From positions 1-64,000 of the forward strand of contig JAFWIE010000017.1 in the NCBI GenBank assembly GCA_017533825.1: a stretch of DNA of 64,000 bases, written 5' to 3'. This DNA comes from Atopobiaceae bacterium (GTDB lineage Bacteria > Actinomycetota > Coriobacteriia > Coriobacteriales > Atopobiaceae). Below are positions 14,786 to 24,284 of this stretch, in pieces (positions within the stretch are counted from its first letter, which is position 1; each line of letters opens with the position of its first letter). The position numbers and the translations under genes are program-made. The notes under the pieces are model-generated. The model saw nothing but the letters and a program-made list of their open reading frames with translations, did no database searches and had not been told where the DNA came from.

Positions 14786-16120
14786 CTATCTCTCGCGTAC
14801 GACCACCGCATCGCCAAAGCGGTCGTAAATCACACGAATCGCCTTCTCGAAGTCCTCGTTCTGCACGCCTACGATGATGCTTATCTCCTGCGAGCTCTGG
14901 GTGATCATGCGGATGTTGATGCCTGCCTCTCCCAGCGCGCCGAAAATCTGTCCCGACGTACCTGCACGCCGACTCATGTTGCGCCCGACAACGCTGATGA
15001 GCGCCAGCCCGGGAAGCACGTTGATCGAGTCCGGCTGCACGTCACGCTGCATGTCGGCAACGATCGAGTAGATGGTATCCTTGACGTCGTTGCCGTTGAC
15101 TACGATGGAGAACGAGTCAACGCCCGTCGGAATGTGTTCGACGCTCACTCCGTAGCGCTCGAGGATGCTCAGCGCACGCCTTACGCAACCGATTTCGTTG
15201 GACATGTGCGCTCGCTGCACGTAGATGCCCACGAAGTCCTTCTTGCCCGCGATGCCGGTGATCAGGTGCTCGCGGGCATGCTCGTTCGCCGTCTCGCGGA
15301 TGATCGTACCGAATTCTTCCGGAGCATTGGTGTTCTTGATCTGGATGGGGATGTTGACCTCGCGCACAGGGAAGATAGCCTCCTCCTGCAGCACCGAGGC
15401 ACCCATATACGACAGCTCGCGCATCTCCTCGAACGTGATGCGGTGGATGCCGCGCGGGCTTTCCACAATGCGGGGATCCGCCGCGAGGAAGCCCGAGACG
15501 TCAGTCCAGTTCTCGTAGAGCCCCGCGTCGATGCAACGGGCAAGAATGGCACCAGTGATGTCTCCCCCACCACGCTTGAAGAGCTTAATCTGCCCATCCA
15601 CGGTCGCGCCGTAGAAGCCAGGGAGCACGAATGACCCGCCGGTATGGATGACGGCCTCGCGCAGCTTCGTTTGCGTGCGCACCATGTCGATGGTGCCGTC
15701 ATGATGGAAGACCACCACATCCGCCGCATCCACGAAGGGCATCCCCAGATACTCGGACATGAGCCGTGCAGTGAACCACTCTCCACGCGAGACAATGTAC
15801 TCAGGCGAGAACTCCTTGAGGTGGTCGACGATGCGCATGAACTCCGTCGCAAGGTCGAAAGAGAGGTCAAGCTCGAGCGCGATGTCCAAGAAGCGCTGCT
15901 CGATTGTCGCCAGAAGCGATGCACAGTCCACGCCATATTGGATGTGTGCGTTCACGAGCAGGAGAAGGTCGGTGATCTTATTGTCATCGCCGTCGCGCTT
16001 GCCCGAAGCCGAAACCACGACGAACTTGCGATCGGGGTCCGCCTCGACGATGCTCTTTACCTTACGGAACTGCGCGGCATCCGCCACACTCGATCCGCCA
16101 AACTTCGCTACCTTGATCAC
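14786..16120 (-). CDS. lysC: Aspartate kinase
   Basis: 444 aa. It phosphorylates aspartate in the committed step of the aspartate family. VAKFGGSSVAD is the N-terminal kinase signature, and the C-terminal 150 residues hold the tandem ACT domains that normally bind lysine/threonine for feedback control. I start at GTG 16120: an AGGAGG site lies seven bases upstream inside the end of hom, and only one base separates the hom stop from this start. The frame continues upstream through hom but without support. Monofunctional, unlike ThrA. Confidence 0.95.
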   Translation of the reverse strand: MIKVAKFGGSSVADAAQFRKVKSIVEADPDRKFVVVSASGKRDGDDNKITDLLLLVNAHIQYGVDCASLLATIEQRFLDIALELDLSFDLATEFMRIVDHLKEFSPEYIVSRGEWFTARLMSEYLGMPFVDAADVVVFHHDGTIDMVRTQTKLREAVIHTGGSFVLPGFYGATVDGQIKLFKRGGGDITGAILARCIDAGLYENWTDVSGFLAADPRIVESPRGIHRITFEEMRELSYMGASVLQEEAIFPVREVNIPIQIKNTNAPEEFGTIIRETANEHAREHLITGIAGKKDFVGIYVQRAHMSNEIGCVRRALSILERYGVSVEHIPTGVDSFSIVVNGNDVKDTIYSIVADMQRDVQPDSINVLPGLALISVVGRNMSRRAGTSGQIFGALGEAGINIRMITQSSQEISIIVGVQNEDFEKAIRVIYDRFGDAVVVRER

Positions 16121-16121
16121 G

Positions 16122-17252
16122 CTAAACCTCCTGAGGTAGAGCCGCCATGAAGGCGGTTGCATCCTGCTGCCAGATCTCCTCGAGCAACCGACGAGCGGAC
16201 TCCGCCGTCAGGTTGCGAACTCGCCATGCTCCTGGTGCCCATGCGTCGCCATGTGCGGGGTTCACCGTGGAGCGATAAATATAATCGCACGTCATCAGCG
16301 CGGGCTCATACGTGAGGCCACGCGAGAAGTCGTAGCGCTGCCGCCGACCACGAGCGACGTCCAGCACATCCTGGACGATGGCATTGCCTGTGGGGAGGCT
16401 TCCCGCACCCTGGCCGTAGAACTTCAGCGGCCCAATGGTGCCACCCTCCAGCGAGACGAGGTTGAAGTTTGAGGGCACGGCCGCCTCGAGCGACATCAGA
16501 GGGACTGCCACGGGCTCGACCGCCACCGCATACTTGCCATCCTTGCACACGCCGCGCCCAAAGAGCTTGACCATGAGCCCGTGCGACGCGAAAAGGTCCA
16601 GGTCGCGCTTGGACACCGTGCGAATGCCCGTAACGGGAAACTCCCGCACGCAGTCCACGTCGAACGCAACGCAGGCAGAGATGATCGTCTTGTTTGCGAC
16701 GTCAATGCCGTCGATGTCGGCGGAGGGGTCACGCTCTGCATAACCGAGCTCCTGCGCACGACCGAGCGCAATGCCGAAGTCGAGTCCATCGCGCCTCATG
16801 GAGTCCATGATGTAGTTCGTGGTGCCGTTCATGATGCCCATGAACGACGTCACCTCGTCAATGCGCCGAACCTTCTCGATGCTGGCTATCCAGGGAATGC
16901 CACCCCCCACGGACGCCTCGATGAGGAACGCGACACCGTGCTTCTCGGCAAGCTCTGCGAACTCGCCGAAGTGCGCAGCGACCACCGCCTTGTTTGAAGT
17001 GACCACGTGCTTACCTGCCGCAAGCGCCGAAGCAATGAAGGTATGCGCTGGCTCGATGCCGCCCATGCATTCCACCACAAGGTCGATTGAATCGTCATTG
17101 ACGATGTCGTCAACGTTTGACGTCATGCGCGGATCGGTGAGACGATCGGGCAGCTCGAGTATGCGAGAGACCTCGAGCTCGGGCACGCGCGAGCGGATGA
17201 TACCGTCCACGCCGCGACCCACCGTTCCGTAGCCAAGGAGAGCTATTCTCAT
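16122..17252 (-). CDS. hom: Homoserine dehydrogenase without ACT domain
   Basis: 376 aa. It reduces aspartate semialdehyde to homoserine. LGYGTVGRGV is the NAD(P)-binding motif, GIMNGTTNYIMD and GYAERDPSADIDG are hallmark substrate and catalytic segments. The protein ends soon after the catalytic domain, so the regulatory ACT domain found in longer Hom proteins is missing. It leads the minus-strand hom-lysC-asd operon and is divergent from thrC across a 153-bp promoter region. Confidence 0.95.
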   Translation of the reverse strand: MRIALLGYGTVGRGVDGIIRSRVPELEVSRILELPDRLTDPRMTSNVDDIVNDDSIDLVVECMGGIEPAHTFIASALAAGKHVVTSNKAVVAAHFGEFAELAEKHGVAFLIEASVGGGIPWIASIEKVRRIDEVTSFMGIMNGTTNYIMDSMRRDGLDFGIALGRAQELGYAERDPSADIDGIDVANKTIISACVAFDVDCVREFPVTGIRTVSKRDLDLFASHGLMVKLFGRGVCKDGKYAVAVEPVAVPLMSLEAAVPSNFNLVSLEGGTIGPLKFYGQGAGSLPTGNAIVQDVLDVARGRRQRYDFSRGLTYEPALMTCDYIYRSTVNPAHGDAWAPGAWRVRNLTAESARRLLEEIWQQDATAFMAALPQEV

Positions 17253-17359
17253 ACAGACCTCTTACGTACGTCTGACCTATGAAACTGGTAAAGCATACAC
17301 CAATAACCCAGAACCAAAGACCGTGGATAAACAGTTCGTCACCTTAATGTGTCATGCTT

Positions 17360-17367
17360 GCTATACT
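17360..17367 (+). promoter_or_regulatory. Extended -10 promoter element of thrC
   Basis: TTGCTATACT contains a TGnTATACT extended -10 box (TATACT 17362-17367), about 40 bp before the GTG start codon. No strong -35 is visible, as expected for an extended -10 promoter. Confidence 0.5.
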
Positions 17368-17405
17368 AAAGGGCGTTTTGCAGACCGACCAGCAGGGAGT
17401 CCATC

Positions 17406-18896
17406 GTGGAGACGTTGTATCACAGCACGCGTAACGCCAGTCGCGTCATGAGCAGCAAGCAGGCAATCCTCACCGGTATCGCCCCCGACGGAGGGCTCTT
17501 TGTCTCTGACCAGATAGGGACCCAATCGCTTGACCTCTCCCACGTGTGCGCGCAAAAGTACCACGCGATCGCACGTCTCGTCCTCGGCGCGCTCCTCGGG
17601 GACTACACCGCGGACGAGATTGCCCAGTGCGTGAGCGGAGCCTACGGCGACCAATGGGACACCTCGGCCATCACACCGCTCACCGCCCTTGGCGACGACT
17701 GGCTCCTCGAGCTCTACCATGGCCCGACCTGCGCCTTCAAGGACGTGGCACTCCAAATGCTGCCACGGCTCATGAGCGTGGCGCGTACCTCGGCGGGCGA
17801 CGGCAAGAACGTCATGATCCTCACCGCCACCTCCGGTGATACGGGCAAGGCTGCCCTCGAGGGATTCGCGGACGTGGAAGGTACCGGTGTGACGGTCTTC
17901 TATCCCGACGGTAAGGTTTCCGACATCCAGCGTCTCCAGATGGTCACGCAGCGCGGAAGCAACGTGGCTGTGTGCGGCATCCGTGGCAACTTCGACGACG
18001 CACAGACCGAGGTCAAGCACATCTTTGCCGATGCAGCGCTTCGAGATCGCTTGGCCAACGCGGGTTGCGTGCTCTCGAGCGCAAACTCCATCAACGTCGG
18101 ACGACTTGTCCCACAGGTCACCTACTATTTCGACGCATACGCGCAGCTTGCCCGTGCGGGCGTCATCATGGTCGGGGAGGAAATCGACTTCTGCGTGCCG
18201 ACCGGCAACTTCGGAGACGTGCTTGCCGGCTACTACGCAAAGCTGCTTGGCCTTCCCGTAGGAAGACTCATCGTGGCATCCAACGCCAACAACGTCCTCA
18301 CCGACTTCATAACCACGGGCACCTACGACCGTCGCCGTACCTTCCACAAGACCATATCTCCCTCGATGGACATCCTTGTCTCGTCCAACCTCGAGCGTCT
18401 CGTGTACTATCTGAGCGACGGCGACTGCGATCTGGTGGCCTCCTACATGAAGGACCTCGCCGAGAAGGGCACGTACACGGTCTCCGATTCCATACTCAGG
18501 AAGCTCCAGTCGAGCTTCGGGTGCGGCTTTGCCGACGATGAGGCCACCCGTCGTACGATTCGCTCCACTTGGGAGGAACTCGGCATCCTCATCGACACCC
18601 ACACCGCCGTGGGCAAGGCCGTGCTCGACGCCCGCCAGCATGCGGGCAGGCAACGCGTCTGCCTCTCGACGGCATCACCCTACAAGTTCTCTGCCGACGT
18701 CCTTGCCGCCCTCGGCACCGACGTTGCGCAACTCGACGGCTTCGCCTGCATGGATGCCCTCCAGAAGCTCACGGGGACCGTCGCGCCGACCCAGCTCGCA
18801 GGACTGAGGACGGCACCTGAGCGCCACACGGACGTGTGCGATCAGAACGAGATGAACGCCTTCGTCGAGAACGCCTGCAGGCGGGTGTTTGCGTGA
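17406..18896 (+). CDS. thrC: Threonine synthase
   Basis: 496 aa, the long type found in many bacteria. It converts O-phosphohomoserine to threonine with PLP. GPTCAFKDVA carries the PLP-binding Lys112, and TATSGDTGKAALEGF is the phosphate-binding loop. Start is GTG 17406 with GGGAG upstream. The stop overlaps the GTG of thrB (GTGA), so synthase and kinase are made together, divergent from hom-lysC-asd; together they complete threonine synthesis from aspartate. Confidence 0.95.
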   Translation: METLYHSTRNASRVMSSKQAILTGIAPDGGLFVSDQIGTQSLDLSHVCAQKYHAIARLVLGALLGDYTADEIAQCVSGAYGDQWDTSAITPLTALGDDWLLELYHGPTCAFKDVALQMLPRLMSVARTSAGDGKNVMILTATSGDTGKAALEGFADVEGTGVTVFYPDGKVSDIQRLQMVTQRGSNVAVCGIRGNFDDAQTEVKHIFADAALRDRLANAGCVLSSANSINVGRLVPQVTYYFDAYAQLARAGVIMVGEEIDFCVPTGNFGDVLAGYYAKLLGLPVGRLIVASNANNVLTDFITTGTYDRRRTFHKTISPSMDILVSSNLERLVYYLSDGDCDLVASYMKDLAEKGTYTVSDSILRKLQSSFGCGFADDEATRRTIRSTWEELGILIDTHTAVGKAVLDARQHAGRQRVCLSTASPYKFSADVLAALGTDVAQLDGFACMDALQKLTGTVAPTQLAGLRTAPERHTDVCDQNEMNAFVENACRRVFA

Positions 18897-19849
18897 GCGA
18901 CAAACGCGTTCTCACGTATTCCGAGGCCATAGAGGGGACCCTTCCACCGCGCGACACGGGAACGGTCGTCATTCGGGTCCCCGCCACTTCGGCGAACCTA
19001 GGTGTGGGCTTCGACGTGATGGGTATCGCCCTTGACTTGTGGGCAACGTTTACGTTCGAGCCCTCCGCAGCGCTCGAAGTCCGTGGCTGTCTAGCGCGCT
19101 TCGCCAACGAGGACAACTTGGTATGGGTGGCCTACCAGCGGGCTTGTGAGATGCTTGACGCGCCGGCGCGACCTCTTTCCATCTCCATCAACTCGCCACT
19201 GCCACTTTCGGGCGGGCTCGGATCCAGCTCCACGTGCGTGGTGGCGGGCGTCATAGCGGCGCTGCTTTTCTCGGGTAGGCCCTTCGACCGCGCTCAGTCA
19301 CTCAATATAGCCACTGCCATCGAGGGACATCCAGACAACGTCGCACCGGCCGTCTACGGTGGCCTCACCAGCTCTTTCGTCGAAGCCGGAACGGTCTATG
19401 CTGCCGTGATGCCCGTTGGCGAGAACCTCCGTTTCGTTGCCATGGCGCCACCCTACGAGGTCAAGACCGAGGAGGCGCGCAAGGCCCTTCCCACGTCGGT
19501 CCCCATGCACACGACCGTATGGCAGATGGGCCGCTGCGTCGCCATGGCTGACGCACTCGAACGCGGCGACGTCGACCTCATCGCAAAGGCATGCCATGAC
19601 AAACTCCACGAGCCGCATCGCATGCTCCTGATTCCTGACTATGACCTTCTCCGTACGCGTTCCCTCAGCGCCGGAGCCTGCGCCTTCGTCATCTCTGGGT
19701 CTGGCTCAACGATGCTGGCGCTCTGTGACGGGGACGACGCGGCGCGGCGCGTGGCCACGGCCGTGGACGGCTTGGTGGATGGTATGTGGGTGACCATTCT
19801 GCGCGCAACCACAGGTGCGGAGGCACTCACCGAGGCTTCGCACGTTTAA
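18893..19849 (+). CDS. thrB: Homoserine kinase
   Basis: 318 aa from GTG 18893, overlapping the thrC stop by 4 bp. GHMP-kinase family: VPATSANLGVGFD is motif 1 and PLSGGLGSSSTC is the ATP-binding motif 2; SGSGSTMLAL near the C-terminus is motif 3. It phosphorylates homoserine for ThrC. The 3' end overlaps the convergent VanZ-like gene by 23 bp. Confidence 0.95.
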   Translation: MSDKRVLTYSEAIEGTLPPRDTGTVVIRVPATSANLGVGFDVMGIALDLWATFTFEPSAALEVRGCLARFANEDNLVWVAYQRACEMLDAPARPLSISINSPLPLSGGLGSSSTCVVAGVIAALLFSGRPFDRAQSLNIATAIEGHPDNVAPAVYGGLTSSFVEAGTVYAAVMPVGENLRFVAMAPPYEVKTEEARKALPTSVPMHTTVWQMGRCVAMADALERGDVDLIAKACHDKLHEPHRMLLIPDYDLLRTRSLSAGACAFVISGSGSTMLALCDGDDAARRVATAVDGLVDGMWVTILRATTGAEALTEASHV

Positions 19850-20276
19850 GGATCGCATGCGATATCAGCATACCGAGCAACCCGCCCGCCATGTCGATGC
19901 AGACGTCCGTGATGCGCGGCGCCCGGCCCGGAGTGAATCTCTGTATCGTCTCGTCAACCATCGGGACACACACCCAGATGGCCACCGTGCTGAGCCATGT
20001 GCCAAGCTTGCTCTGCGCCCACTCGCGCACGAACTTCACCCCTATGAGCATGAGAATCACGTACTCTGTGAAGTGAGCCCCCTTGCGGATGACATGTGTC
20101 ATCACATGGCCATCCGTGACACCAAACAAAGAGAAGAACGGACGGACCAACGCGACGACCCACGAGGATTCCTCGGACGATAGATCCGCCGGCAGCATCG
20201 AATGACCCCACACGACGCACAGCCACAGGATGAACAGCACGGTCCAAAAGACTCTTCGGTTGTCCCGGAACGCCAC
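19827..20276 (-). CDS. VanZ-family membrane protein
   Basis: 149 aa from GTG 20276. An ideal GGGAGG site lies in the end of the upstream gene, with one base between that stop and this start. Four hydrophobic segments are visible (about residues 8-28, 55-80, 90-110 and 125-143). The conserved VanZ signature DETIQRFTPGRAPRITDV and HFTEYVILM are present. VanZ homologues affect teicoplanin and other envelope-drug susceptibility, but the molecular role is unclear. Co-transcribed with the secreted protein gene upstream. Confidence 0.85.
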   Translation of the reverse strand: MAFRDNRRVFWTVLFILWLCVVWGHSMLPADLSSEESSWVVALVRPFFSLFGVTDGHVMTHVIRKGAHFTEYVILMLIGVKFVREWAQSKLGTWLSTVAIWVCVPMVDETIQRFTPGRAPRITDVCIDMAGGLLGMLISHAILKRAKPR

Positions 20277-20277
20277 G

Positions 20278-21312
20278 CTATGCCTCCCGGGACTCAGGAG
20301 CAAAATGCTTGCCCCTTGGACGATGACTGTAGCTCAGCGAACTCTCGCTCGCCGAACTTGACCCATTACCCGTTCCCTTGAGCAGTACGAGCTTCGACCG
20401 CGAATACTCCCTCGCCACCCGGGCCTCATTGAACTTAAGTTCCTCTTGCAGAATCATCTCGACCCTGTCGGAAGGATCAAGGGGAAGCGCAGCCGACGTA
20501 TCTGGGGACACGTCATCCCCCTTCGCTTCATTGAGCGAGATGTCCGCCACGGCGTTGAGGTTGCCGATGTTGGGAAGCCGCTTCGCAATCATCTTCGCAC
20601 GCGTCCTGCGGTCCATACTCTTGAGGACCTGCATGGAGTGCGTCCGTTCGAGTTCGGCGCGCGCGCCGAGAAGCTCAAGAGAGCTCTCGCCACGCTCTAT
20701 GATGGGGAAGTCATTGTCATCAGCGACATGCAGCAGGTCGCCCAGCGTTGTGTCGAGACCACGCCGCCTAGCCGACGAATCCTGCACCACTGGGTCCTGC
20801 ACGTGCGGCACCTGCAACGGCTTTGCTGTCGGCTCCGGGACGGGTTTTCCCGCTGCCACCGCCGTGGGGGGACGCTCCGGCGCGGCGTCTGCATCGTGAG
20901 TCGGCGCCTGCGCAAAGTGCCTCCCCGTCTCCCCGAGGTCGCTCTTCTCGTCGTTAATCAAGGCTTGCATGTTGATGGCGCTCGTAGGCTGATCCGTGTC
21001 GCCCAGAGTGTCTTGGACGGGATGTTCCTCGTTCTTCTCTTGGATCGGGAGTTCTTGCTCGTGGGGCTCGTGCTCAGCACGCTTATGTGAGCGCTTGTGC
21101 ATCATGTGCGATACGACTCCCACGGCCAAACCACCCGCCACAGCACCCGCACCAAAGCTGGCTGGCGACGAGGTGACCGCCTCGACCGCCTCCTCGTACG
21201 TCATCGCCCAAGCAGGTGTCGGGGTTATCAACGTGGCAACAATCGCGCCGACAGCACCATGGAACATGCTGTGAGAGACGCACATGCGATTCGCATTCCA
21301 TTTAGACTGCAT
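20278..21312 (-). CDS. Secreted or membrane-anchored protein of unknown function
   Basis: 344 aa. An N-terminal signal peptide ends near residue 36 (TPTPAWAM). A Gly/Ala hydrophobic segment at about 50-70 may be a transmembrane helix, followed by a His/Lys/Arg patch and a long polar, probably disordered region (75-170) rich in Pro and Glu. Residues 190-310 are helical and charged (DRRTRAKMIAKRLPNIGN). The end is Ser- and Arg-rich. No family recognised. Its RBS ACGGAG precedes ATG 21312. Coupled to the VanZ-like gene. Confidence 0.6.
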   Translation of the reverse strand: MQSKWNANRMCVSHSMFHGAVGAIVATLITPTPAWAMTYEEAVEAVTSSPASFGAGAVAGGLAVGVVSHMMHKRSHKRAEHEPHEQELPIQEKNEEHPVQDTLGDTDQPTSAINMQALINDEKSDLGETGRHFAQAPTHDADAAPERPPTAVAAGKPVPEPTAKPLQVPHVQDPVVQDSSARRRGLDTTLGDLLHVADDNDFPIIERGESSLELLGARAELERTHSMQVLKSMDRRTRAKMIAKRLPNIGNLNAVADISLNEAKGDDVSPDTSAALPLDPSDRVEMILQEELKFNEARVAREYSRSKLVLLKGTGNGSSSASESSLSYSHRPRGKHFAPESREA

Positions 21313-21450
21313 ATCAGGCTCCGTTGTAGTTTGCTTTTGCGCATTTCAAGTATAGTGTTACCCGAATGCTTGGGATTATGCAACCTCGTACGTGGTCAAT
21401 AATATTCCGCGACGGGAACGTGCGTTGGAAACAACACGAAGGGATGGTTT

Positions 21451-22227
21451 ATGAGGCAAATAGCCATAGTTACCGGCGCCTCCTCAGGGGTCGGCAAGGA
21501 GTTCGTCACACAGCTGGCGGCGGGAGCAGGAGGCCCTCTCGACGAGATATGGGCCATAGCCAGAACCAAAGACGCGCTCGATAAGCTTGCCACTTCTGCG
21601 AAAGGCGTTCACGTCCGGCCCCTCTCGCTTGACTTGACGAACGCAGCTGACCTCGACAAGCTCGCACAGGAGTTGGATTCCTGTGAAGGTCACATCCAGT
21701 GGCTCATCAGCTGCGCGGGCATGGGTAAGTTTGGCAGCTTTGAGTCGATAGGGCGCGACGCATCCGCCACCATGATCCGACTCAACTGTCTGGCACTGGT
21801 AGAGGTCTGTTCGCTCGTACTTCCCCACATGCAGCCAGGTTCACGCATTATCAATATCGCCTCAATCGCGGGCATCGTTCCCCAGCCATACCTGACGGTC
21901 TACTCTGCGACGAAGGCGTTCGTATATGAGTTCTCGCGCATGCTCGACGAAGAGCTCCGCGCCGGAGGCATCCGCGTGACGGCAGTGTGCCCCAAGTTCA
22001 TGCGCACCGGTTTCCTCGACAATCCCGGCGACGACGCCACTGCCTCATCCATGTGCCGCATCGGCTTCCAAGACGTGGCTACCGTCGTGCGTCGCGCCAC
22101 GGTTGCGTCACTTCTCGGACATCCCGTCTGCATTCCAAGCTTGGACATGCGAGCCGCGGCCATCGCTGCAAAGCTTCTGCCGCGACGTGCTCTCTTTGCA
22201 ATTGAGGACCTTCTCTTCCGGCGCTAA
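21451..22227 (+). CDS. Short-chain dehydrogenase/reductase
   Basis: 258 aa, typical SDR length. TGASSGVG (about residues 8-15) binds the nucleotide, SCAGMG replaces the NNAG motif, Ser in NIASIAG and YSATK provide the catalytic Ser-Tyr-Lys. The C-terminus has a basic/hydrophobic extension (AAKLLPRRALFAIEDLLFRR) that could associate with membranes, as in several lipid-acting SDRs of this subgroup. Substrate unknown. Start has GAAGGGATG upstream; a terminator hairpin separates it from rho. Confidence 0.88.
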   Translation: MRQIAIVTGASSGVGKEFVTQLAAGAGGPLDEIWAIARTKDALDKLATSAKGVHVRPLSLDLTNAADLDKLAQELDSCEGHIQWLISCAGMGKFGSFESIGRDASATMIRLNCLALVEVCSLVLPHMQPGSRIINIASIAGIVPQPYLTVYSATKAFVYEFSRMLDEELRAGGIRVTAVCPKFMRTGFLDNPGDDATASSMCRIGFQDVATVVRRATVASLLGHPVCIPSLDMRAAAIAAKLLPRRALFAIEDLLFRR

Positions 22228-22280
22228 GCCCGTTGGCTGAGTCTCGCTGGCCCTTGAGAGACGATTACCAAATGGACAAT

Positions 22281-22309
22281 GGCCCTCGGGGAATCGTCTC
22301 CCGAGGGCC
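22281..22309. terminator. Bidirectional terminator between SDR gene and rho
   Basis: GGCCCTCGGG (22281-22290) pairs with CCCGAGGGCC (22300-22309) over a 9-nt loop, in the interval between the convergent SDR and rho genes. Confidence 0.8.
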
Positions 22310-22345
22310 ACTTCTTGCAAAAACGCTAGGGGCTTTCCGTCGACG

Positions 22346-24034
22346 TTACAGATAGTCCGTCTGCTGTGCCTTCTTCGCGGAACGAATGAGGAACTCCTGG
22401 TTGTTGTCGGTCTGCTTCAGGCCCTTGACGAGCGCGGACTCTGCACGCTCGATATTGTTCATGTTGGAGAGCACGCGTCGAATGCCCCACACGAAGGGCT
22501 GCAGCTCTGGATCGATGAGCAGCTCCTCGTTACGCGTGCCCGACGCCACGGGGTCGATTGCAGGGAATATGCGCTTATCAGCAAGCTCGCGGTCGAGCTT
22601 GAGCTCCATGTTTCCCGTGCCCTTGAACTCTTCGAAGATGACCTCGTCCATCTTTGATCCGGTGTCGATGAGGGCGGACGCCAGAATCGTAAGCGAGCCA
22701 CCTCCCTCGATGTTGCGCGCCGCACCCAGGAACCGCTTGGGCGGATACAACGCCGCCGAATCCACGCCACCGGAGAGGATGCGACCGCTTGCAGGCTGCG
22801 CGAGGTTGTATGCACGCGCCAATCTCGTGATGGAGTCGAGAACGACTACGACATCCTCGCCCTGCTCGACAAGGCGCTTCGCATGCTCGATGACCAGCTC
22901 GGATACCGCCGTGTGGTTCTCGGCTGGCATGTCGAACGTGGATGCTACGACCACGCCTTTGATCGAGCGCTCCATGTCTGTAACCTCTTCGGGACGTTCG
23001 TCAACCAAGAGGCAAAACAGGTGCACCTCGGGGTTATTGGCCGCGATTGACTGGCAGATGCGCTTGAGCACCGTCGTCTTGCCAGCCTTGGGAGGACTCA
23101 CGATAAGCCCTCGCTGGCCTTTCCCAATAGGTGCGACCAGGTCAATTGCACGTCCGGTGATGGAATCCTTGCCATGCTCCATCACCAACCGCTCGTTGGG
23201 ATAGATAGGCGTCAGGTCACGGAACCGCGGACGCTTCCGTGCGTTCTCTGGAGGCTGGCCGTTAATCGACTCGACGCGTCCCAGCGGCGGGTATTTGTTT
23301 CCAGAGCGAGCGGGACTCAACGTCCCTTGGATATAGTCACCGGGACGCAGGCCATACTGACGAATGATCTGCTGGTGCACGAAGGCGTCACTATCGCCCT
23401 TCATGTAGTTGCCGGTACGGATGAAGCCATAGCCATCATTCTGTATGTCGAGCACGCCTTGAACCGCCTTGAAGCCCTCGGCAATCGCGGCAGCCTGGTA
23501 CACCAAGTCGACGAGCTCCGCCTTGCGCTTGCCGACGTAGTCAATCTCGAGCTCGGCCGCCTTCGCCCGCAGCTCGGCTACCTTCATCTTCTCGAGTTCC
23601 TCGCGTTTGAGGCTGGGCTCCACGCTCGGCTCTGGCTGGTTCGATCGGCGCCCACGTCGCCTGTTCTGCTGCCCCTGACGCTGCTGGTTGTTCTTGCCAC
23701 GATTCTGCGGATTGCCATTCTGCCCGTTGCCTTGGCGCCTACGCTTGCGCTGCCCGCCCTGCTGCTGTTCCTGGGGACTCTGACCTTCGCCAGAACTCTG
23801 CTGCTCGGGCGCAGTTGGCGCCTCAGGAGCGTTCTGGGCGTCTTGTGAGTGAGGAGCGCCTTCTTCTCCTATTTGCATGGCGAGCTGGGCATTCTCCTGC
23901 CTTGGCTGCCTCTGCTCGTCCTCAGAACGGTCCCTCTTCGCTGCATCACCCGACTCTTTGCCCACCGATGGTTCGCTCGCATCGACAACGATGCGTTCTT
24001 CGACGCTGGCAATAGCTTCGGTCTCCTCGGCCAT
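22346..24034 (-). CDS. rho: Transcription termination factor Rho
   Basis: 562 aa from ATG 24034, eight bases after AGGAAGG; an ATG two codons earlier is too close. After an acidic start comes a long Gln/Asn/Arg-rich insertion (about residues 35-145), typical of actinobacterial Rho and likely RNA-binding and disordered. Next are the Rho N domain, the cold-shock-like RNA-binding domain (NDGYGFIRTGNYMKGDSDAF) and the hexameric ATPase with Walker A SPPKAGKTT, Walker B VVVLDSITRLAR and the Q/R-loop regions. Ends QQTDYL. Confidence 0.96.
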   Translation of the reverse strand: MAEETEAIASVEERIVVDASEPSVGKESGDAAKRDRSEDEQRQPRQENAQLAMQIGEEGAPHSQDAQNAPEAPTAPEQQSSGEGQSPQEQQQGGQRKRRRQGNGQNGNPQNRGKNNQQRQGQQNRRRGRRSNQPEPSVEPSLKREELEKMKVAELRAKAAELEIDYVGKRKAELVDLVYQAAAIAEGFKAVQGVLDIQNDGYGFIRTGNYMKGDSDAFVHQQIIRQYGLRPGDYIQGTLSPARSGNKYPPLGRVESINGQPPENARKRPRFRDLTPIYPNERLVMEHGKDSITGRAIDLVAPIGKGQRGLIVSPPKAGKTTVLKRICQSIAANNPEVHLFCLLVDERPEEVTDMERSIKGVVVASTFDMPAENHTAVSELVIEHAKRLVEQGEDVVVVLDSITRLARAYNLAQPASGRILSGGVDSAALYPPKRFLGAARNIEGGGSLTILASALIDTGSKMDEVIFEEFKGTGNMELKLDRELADKRIFPAIDPVASGTRNEELLIDPELQPFVWGIRRVLSNMNNIERAESALVKGLKQTDNNQEFLIRSAKKAQQTDYL

Positions 24035-24284
24035 AGGCATAACCTTCCTAACTTCATGCGGTACAAACGCACCTTATTGATTGTTATTGCTTGTGAGATG
24101 AGTATTGATTGAGTGAGTTCAAGCGAGTGGCGCCACGCGCCTGTATGCGAGGCTACGATACACCACTTCGCGAACAATAGACAGGCTCATTCCACGAACG
24201 GCACATGATTCTCATCCTCATGCCCATTGAACCTTTTGGGCGTTTGTCCGTGGGATACCCTTCAGACAAACACCCGGTCACAGC

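Noticed and set aside
17361..18653. 430-aa minus-strand frame
   Set aside because: Exact antisense of thrC, which has all catalytic motifs; a shadow of high-GC coding.
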